In this document: positions 7,291-10,347 of the stretch, in pieces
Numbering within the stretch: position 1 is the stretch's first letter
Layout of the letters: each line of letters opens with the position of its first letter
From: Cypionkella sp.
Lineage (GTDB): Bacteria > Pseudomonadota > Alphaproteobacteria > Rhodobacterales > Rhodobacteraceae
DNA: 10,347 nt
Direction of reading: 5' to 3'
NCBI GenBank assembly: GCA_018063485.1
Contig: JAGPBG010000043.1
Span: 1-10,347 of the forward strand
Translations under genes and position numbers: made by a program
The notes under the pieces: model-generated
Database searches by the model: none
The model's input: the letters and a program-made list of their open reading frames with translations, nothing else
Told to the model about the DNA's origin: nothing

Positions 7291-7318
7291 TTGCCAAACC
7301 AGCCCAAACAAGCATAAA
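7291..7318 (+). promoter_or_regulatory. Candidate sigma-70-type promoter upstream of bamA
   Basis: TTGCCA (7291-7296, 5 of 6 to TTGACA) and CATAAA (7313-7318, 4 of 6 to TATAAT) are separated by 16 bases. A start near 7325 would give a leader of about 73 bases before the preferred bamA ATG (7398), and the hairpin at 7335-7364 would lie inside it. This is the best promoter-like pair in the window, and it sits in the longest plus-strand gap inside the cluster. It does not resemble the alphaproteobacterial EcfG (GGAAC/CGTT) pattern. Confidence 0.45.
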
Positions 7319-7334
7319 TCTTGTGGTATGGCTT

Positions 7335-7364
7335 TTGACAAGCCCGGCACTTCGGGCTAGTCAA
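7335..7364 (+). promoter_or_regulatory. Imperfect hairpin in bamA leader (possible attenuator or rseP terminator)
   Basis: TTGAC-A-AGCCCG (7335-7346) faces CGGGCT-A-GTCAA (7353-7364) across a GCACTT loop. This gives 11 Watson-Crick pairs with one internal A-A mismatch; a G-U pair can shrink the loop to four bases. A T5 run (7375-7379) begins 10 bases past the stem, too far for a classical intrinsic terminator. The stem ends 33 bases before the bamA ATG and leaves the ribosome binding site free. It may be a partial terminator for the upstream transcript, an RNA processing or stability element, or an operator. The TTGACA at its left edge looks like a -35 box, but the 17-base spacing leads to TAGTCA, a poor -10. 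Confidence 0.5.
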
Positions 7365-7397
7365 GAAACAGGAATTTTTGGGATTTGGGGGCGAGTT

Positions 7398-9743
7398 ATG
7401 CAAGGATCAGCACAGGCAGGCGCGCAGCGCAGATCCATGATCCGGCGATTTGCGCGCCCTGCGGTCGTGGCGGTTCTACTTTCGACCGCAGTTGCTTCCG
7501 AGCCGTTCCTCACACCCGCCTTTGCGCAAAGTTACAGCTTTTCGCAGGTGGTGATTGAGGGCAATGACCGTGTTGATGCGGCGACGATCCTGTCTTATGC
7601 GGGAATCGCGCGGGGCAAATCGGTGTCTGCCGGCGAATTGAATGACGCCTATCAGCGAATCGTCAACGCTGGCCTGTTTGAATCGGTCGAGATCATTCCC
7701 AAGGGCGGCACCTTGGTGATCCGCGTCAAAGAATTCCCGATGCTCAATGTGGTGGACTTTCAAGGCAACAAACGCCTGAAAGATGAAAGCCTTTCCAAGA
7801 TCATCAAATCACGCTCGCGTCTGGTTTATTCCCCAGCGCAGGCCGAGGCCGATGCGGCCAATATCGCCGAGGTTTATCGCAGCGAGAGCCGTCTTGCGGC
7901 TTCGGTCACGCCACGGATCATTCGTCGCACCAACAACCGCGTCGATCTGGTGTTTGAGATCAGCGAAGGCAAGGTTGTGGAAAACGAGCGCCTTACATTT
8001 GTCGGCAACCGGGCATTTACGGATCGTCGGTTGCGTCAGGTGTTGGAAACCAAACAGGCGGGGTTCCTGCGGCAATTGGTGAAGGGAGATACTTTTGTTC
8101 CCGAACGCCTGGATCTCGACAAGAAATTGCTCAGCGATTTTTACCTGTCGCGCGGGTATATTGATTTTCAGGTTCTCGATGCCAATGGTGAGTTGTCGCG
8201 TGAGCGGGACGCCTCTTTCGTGACCTTCACCATTCGCGAAGGCAAGCCGTTCAGGATTGGCAAGATTTCGACCGTATCCGAAGTGGAAAACGTCGACCCC
8301 GCCGAGTTCATCGCAGCACAGAAGGTGCGCTCTGGCGTGGCCTATTCGCCCTCGGTGATAGATAACAATATCGCACGGATGGAGAATCTGGCTCTGCGCA
8401 AAGGCTTGAACTTTGTTCAGATCGAACCGCGGATCACGCGCAATGACCGTGATCAGACCCTGGATGTTGAATTTGTCATTCGGCGTGGCGCGAAGGTTTT
8501 CGTCGAGAGGATTGATATTGAAGGCAATACCACCACGCTCGATCAGGTGGTTCGGCGTCAGTTTGGTACCGCAGAAGGGGATCCCTTCAACCCGCGCGAA
8601 ATTCGGCAGGCTGCCGAGCGTATCCGCGCGCTTGGCTATTTTGCCGATGCCACAGTTGATGCCCAACCCGGATCGTCGCCTGATCAGGTGGTCGTCAAGG
8701 TCGGCGTTGAAGAAAAGCCCACCGGTTCGCTCAGCTTTGGTGCGACCTATGGCATCAATTCGGGGTTTGGTCTGAACGTCGGCTTCTCGGAATCCAACTT
8801 CCTTGGGCGCGGGCAATCTGTGTCGCTCAACATCGCAGCGGGCAAGACAACGACCGATTCCAGTGTGTCTTTCGTCGAGCCTGCATTGTTGGGCCGCGAT
8901 CTCAAACTGAAGTTCGGCGCTTATTACCGGACCTCGGCGCAGACCTTTGCCAAATATGACACCAACGCCATTGCCATCAGCGCCGGGCTGGAATTCCCGG
9001 TTTCAATTTCGGGGCGGATGGATGTGCATTTCCGCGCCTTCCGCGATGAGGTGCTCAATGTGAGCACGGATTCTTCGGATATTCTCAAGGCCGAGGGCGC
9101 TCTTGGCGGATTGAATGGAGGTTTGCTGGGCTATACCTACAGCTTTGACAACCGCATCAACGGGCTTAATCCCAAGGGCGGCATGCTGTTGCGCTTTGGC
9201 CAGGATTTCGCCGGCATTGGCGGTGATATCAAATATATTCAAACCAACGCGCTTGCACTGGCAGAAACCAAGATCCTTAACGAAGACGTTACAGTCCGGG
9301 CGATTCTCGAAGGTGGCATGATCAATTCGGTCGGGGGCTATACCACCCGCGTGACCGATCGTTTCTTTGGCAATAGCAAGATCCGTGGGTTTGAACAAAA
9401 CGGCATTGGGCCGCGCGATAACAATGCGGTGAACACGGATGCCCTGGGTGGCAATCTCTTTGCCGTGGCGCGGCTTGAAGCAGAATTCCCGCTTGGTCTG
9501 CCCGAAGAATATGGCATCACTGGCGGGGTATTTCTTGACGCCGGTTCGGTCTGGAGTCTGGATAATACCGCCGGAACCGGTGGAGCCGTGGATGATTCCG
9601 CCAAGCTGCGCTCGGCCGTTGGCTTTTCAGTGTTCTGGAACACACCGATCGGCCCATTGCGGTTCAACTTCTCCAAGGCTCTGAAGAAGGAAACCTATGA
9701 CAAGGAACAGACCTTCGATCTGACTATTTCCACCAAATTCTGA
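7398..9743 (+). CDS. bamA: Outer membrane protein assembly factor BamA
   Basis: BamA (YaeT/Omp85) is the core of the machine that folds beta-barrel proteins into the outer membrane. The 781-residue protein has a signal peptide (basic segment 11-20, hydrophobic 21-33, likely cut after A-F-A at 43), five POTRA domains (about 46-112, 115-190, 195-282, 285-363, 366-438) and a 16-strand barrel from about 440. The loop-6 motif reads K-I-R-G-F (661-665) followed by G-I-G-P-R-D; the preceding residues are F-F-G-N-S where many families have G-G. It ends in Phe after T-F-D-L-T-I-S-T-K, the expected C-terminal barrel signal. The frame is open from a GTG at 7323, but those 25 residues would be read through the leader hairpin and precede the signal peptide. 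The ATG at 7398, with GGGGGCGAG just upstream, is preferred; an ATG at 7437 is a second option. The stop overlaps the next gene by one base. Confidence 0.97.
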   Translation: MQGSAQAGAQRRSMIRRFARPAVVAVLLSTAVASEPFLTPAFAQSYSFSQVVIEGNDRVDAATILSYAGIARGKSVSAGELNDAYQRIVNAGLFESVEIIPKGGTLVIRVKEFPMLNVVDFQGNKRLKDESLSKIIKSRSRLVYSPAQAEADAANIAEVYRSESRLAASVTPRIIRRTNNRVDLVFEISEGKVVENERLTFVGNRAFTDRRLRQVLETKQAGFLRQLVKGDTFVPERLDLDKKLLSDFYLSRGYIDFQVLDANGELSRERDASFVTFTIREGKPFRIGKISTVSEVENVDPAEFIAAQKVRSGVAYSPSVIDNNIARMENLALRKGLNFVQIEPRITRNDRDQTLDVEFVIRRGAKVFVERIDIEGNTTTLDQVVRRQFGTAEGDPFNPREIRQAAERIRALGYFADATVDAQPGSSPDQVVVKVGVEEKPTGSLSFGATYGINSGFGLNVGFSESNFLGRGQSVSLNIAAGKTTTDSSVSFVEPALLGRDLKLKFGAYYRTSAQTFAKYDTNAIAISAGLEFPVSISGRMDVHFRAFRDEVLNVSTDSSDILKAEGALGGLNGGLLGYTYSFDNRINGLNPKGGMLLRFGQDFAGIGGDIKYIQTNALALAETKILNEDVTVRAILEGGMINSVGGYTTRVTDRFFGNSKIRGFEQNGIGPRDNNAVNTDALGGNLFAVARLEAEFPLGLPEEYGITGGVFLDAGSVWSLDNTAGTGGAVDDSAKLRSAVGFSVFWNTPIGPLRFNFSKALKKETYDKEQTFDLTISTKF

Positions 9744-10347
9744 TGCGCGTGCGGGATGTCCTTGTGGCGGTGGTGCTGGGGATGACGGGCGTGCTGCCTC
9801 TGGCCCCGGTACGATCCGCATTGGCCCAGGATCAGGCGGTTCCTTTGGTTCCGATTCTGACCATTGATCAGGATCGGTTGTTTTCCGAATCGCGTTTCGG
9901 CAAAGCAGTCAGCGCCGAATATCGTCAGAAAACCGAGGAACACATTGCCGAAAATCGGCGTATTGAAGCGCAACTTGAGACTGAAGAGCGGGATCTGACC
10001 CTTTTACGGGGCAAGACACCGGCTGTGGATTTTGAAAAACTAGCCGCCGATTTCGACGCCAAGGTTGAAGGGATCAGATCGGCACAGGATGGAAAATCCA
10101 AGGCGATGACCAAGCAATTTGACGCTGATCGGCAACGCTTTTTTGAAGCCGCAAAACCGGTTTTGGGGCAGTTGATGGCGGAAAGGGGTGCCGGCGCCAT
10201 TATCGACAAGCGCGCGATATTCCTGGGGTTTGAATCGATTGATCTGACCGATGCCGCTATTGCGCGGCTGGATCAGGTTTTGGGAAATGGCACGGTTGAT
10301 CAGGCCACCCCCGAGCCGGTATCACCTGCTGATCGCCCCGCCCCGGT
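9743..10347 (+). CDS. skp: OmpH/Skp-family periplasmic chaperone, 3' end outside window
   Basis: Skp holds unfolded outer-membrane proteins in the periplasm and hands them to the Bam complex. About 201 codons are visible and no stop is reached by the window edge. The protein has a signal peptide (hydrophobic 6-22, likely cut after A-L-A at 28). A mature start region follows with the family-type I-L-T-I-D-Q-D-R-L-F (38-47), F-G-K-A-V (52-56), and long charged coiled-coil helices (about 57-150) that form the Skp tentacles. Next comes the returning core strand A-I-I-D-K-R-A-I-F-L-G (152-162) with I-D-L-T-D-A-A-I-A-R-L-D (166-177). A Pro-rich tail begins near 188, a common ending in alphaproteobacterial homologues. 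The ATG overlaps the bamA stop in TGATG, so translation is probably coupled. Sequence identity in this family is low; the call rests on architecture, core motifs and position after bamA. Confidence 0.9.
   Translation, partial: MRVRDVLVAVVLGMTGVLPLAPVRSALAQDQAVPLVPILTIDQDRLFSESRFGKAVSAEYRQKTEEHIAENRRIEAQLETEERDLTLLRGKTPAVDFEKLAADFDAKVEGIRSAQDGKSKAMTKQFDADRQRFFEAAKPVLGQLMAERGAGAIIDKRAIFLGFESIDLTDAAIARLDQVLGNGTVDQATPEPVSPADRPAP

Noticed and set aside
7335..7363. TTGACA (7335-7340) as a consensus -35 box for bamA
   Set aside because: At 17 bases the downstream hexamer is TAGTCA, a poor -10, and the TTGAC is better explained as one arm of the hairpin.
7323..7397. GTG-initiated 25-residue N-terminal extension of BamA
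   Set aside because: It would be translated through the leader hairpin, precedes an otherwise normal signal peptide, and the ATG at 7398 has a better ribosome binding site.
7809..8816. Minus-strand open frame of 335 codons opposite bamA
   Set aside because: Fully inside bamA, no motif, no ribosome binding context worth noting; a shadow frame.
1..10347. Search by eye for a novel defence, mobile or secondary-metabolite system
   Set aside because: All coding space is accounted for by known housekeeping families plus one AraC-type regulator; no repeats, atypical base composition or orphan gene cluster stands out.

Overview
The window is an ordinary, well-conserved chromosomal segment of an alphaproteobacterium, most likely a member of the Rhodobacteraceae/Roseobacter group. 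The reasons are the moderately GC-rich coding sequence, the gene order pyrH-frr-uppS-cdsA-dxr-rseP-bamA-skp (in E. coli dxr sits between frr and uppS; here it follows cdsA), a BamA with an alphaproteobacterial-type C-terminal half, and a diverged MiaA Asp motif. The taxonomic call is inference from protein style and synteny, not from a search.

Left part, minus strand (1-1566): miaA (tRNA dimethylallyltransferase) reads leftwards from 1566. After a 123-base gap comes an AraC-family regulator with an N-terminal cupin domain, cut by the left window edge inside its first helix-turn-helix. The gap holds a plausible promoter for the regulator and, further upstream, a tandem 8-base direct repeat that could be an operator.

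Centre, plus strand (1705-7241): a divergent intergenic region of about 140 bases separates miaA from pyrH. pyrH (UMP kinase) is followed by a 97-base gap and frr (ribosome recycling factor). Then comes a tight envelope-lipid block: uppS (undecaprenyl diphosphate synthase), cdsA (CDP-diacylglycerol synthase; ATGA overlap with uppS), dxr (DXP reductoisomerase; 1 base after cdsA) and rseP (site-2 intramembrane protease; 10 bases after dxr). Dxr feeds the MEP pathway that makes IPP; UppS turns IPP into the lipid carrier for peptidoglycan and other glycans; CdsA makes the activated phospholipid precursor.

Right part (7242-10347): a 156-base gap holds a candidate promoter and a strong imperfect hairpin, then bamA (outer-membrane beta-barrel assembly) and an OmpH/Skp-type periplasmic chaperone gene. 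The two overlap by one base, and the chaperone gene runs off the right edge. The rseP-bamA gap is the largest break in the plus-strand cluster and the most likely point of separate control.

I see no mobile element, CRISPR array, RNA gene, toxin-antitoxin pair, phage gene or recognisable novel system. The observations worth a second look are regulatory: the bamA leader hairpin and the repeat upstream of the AraC-type gene.
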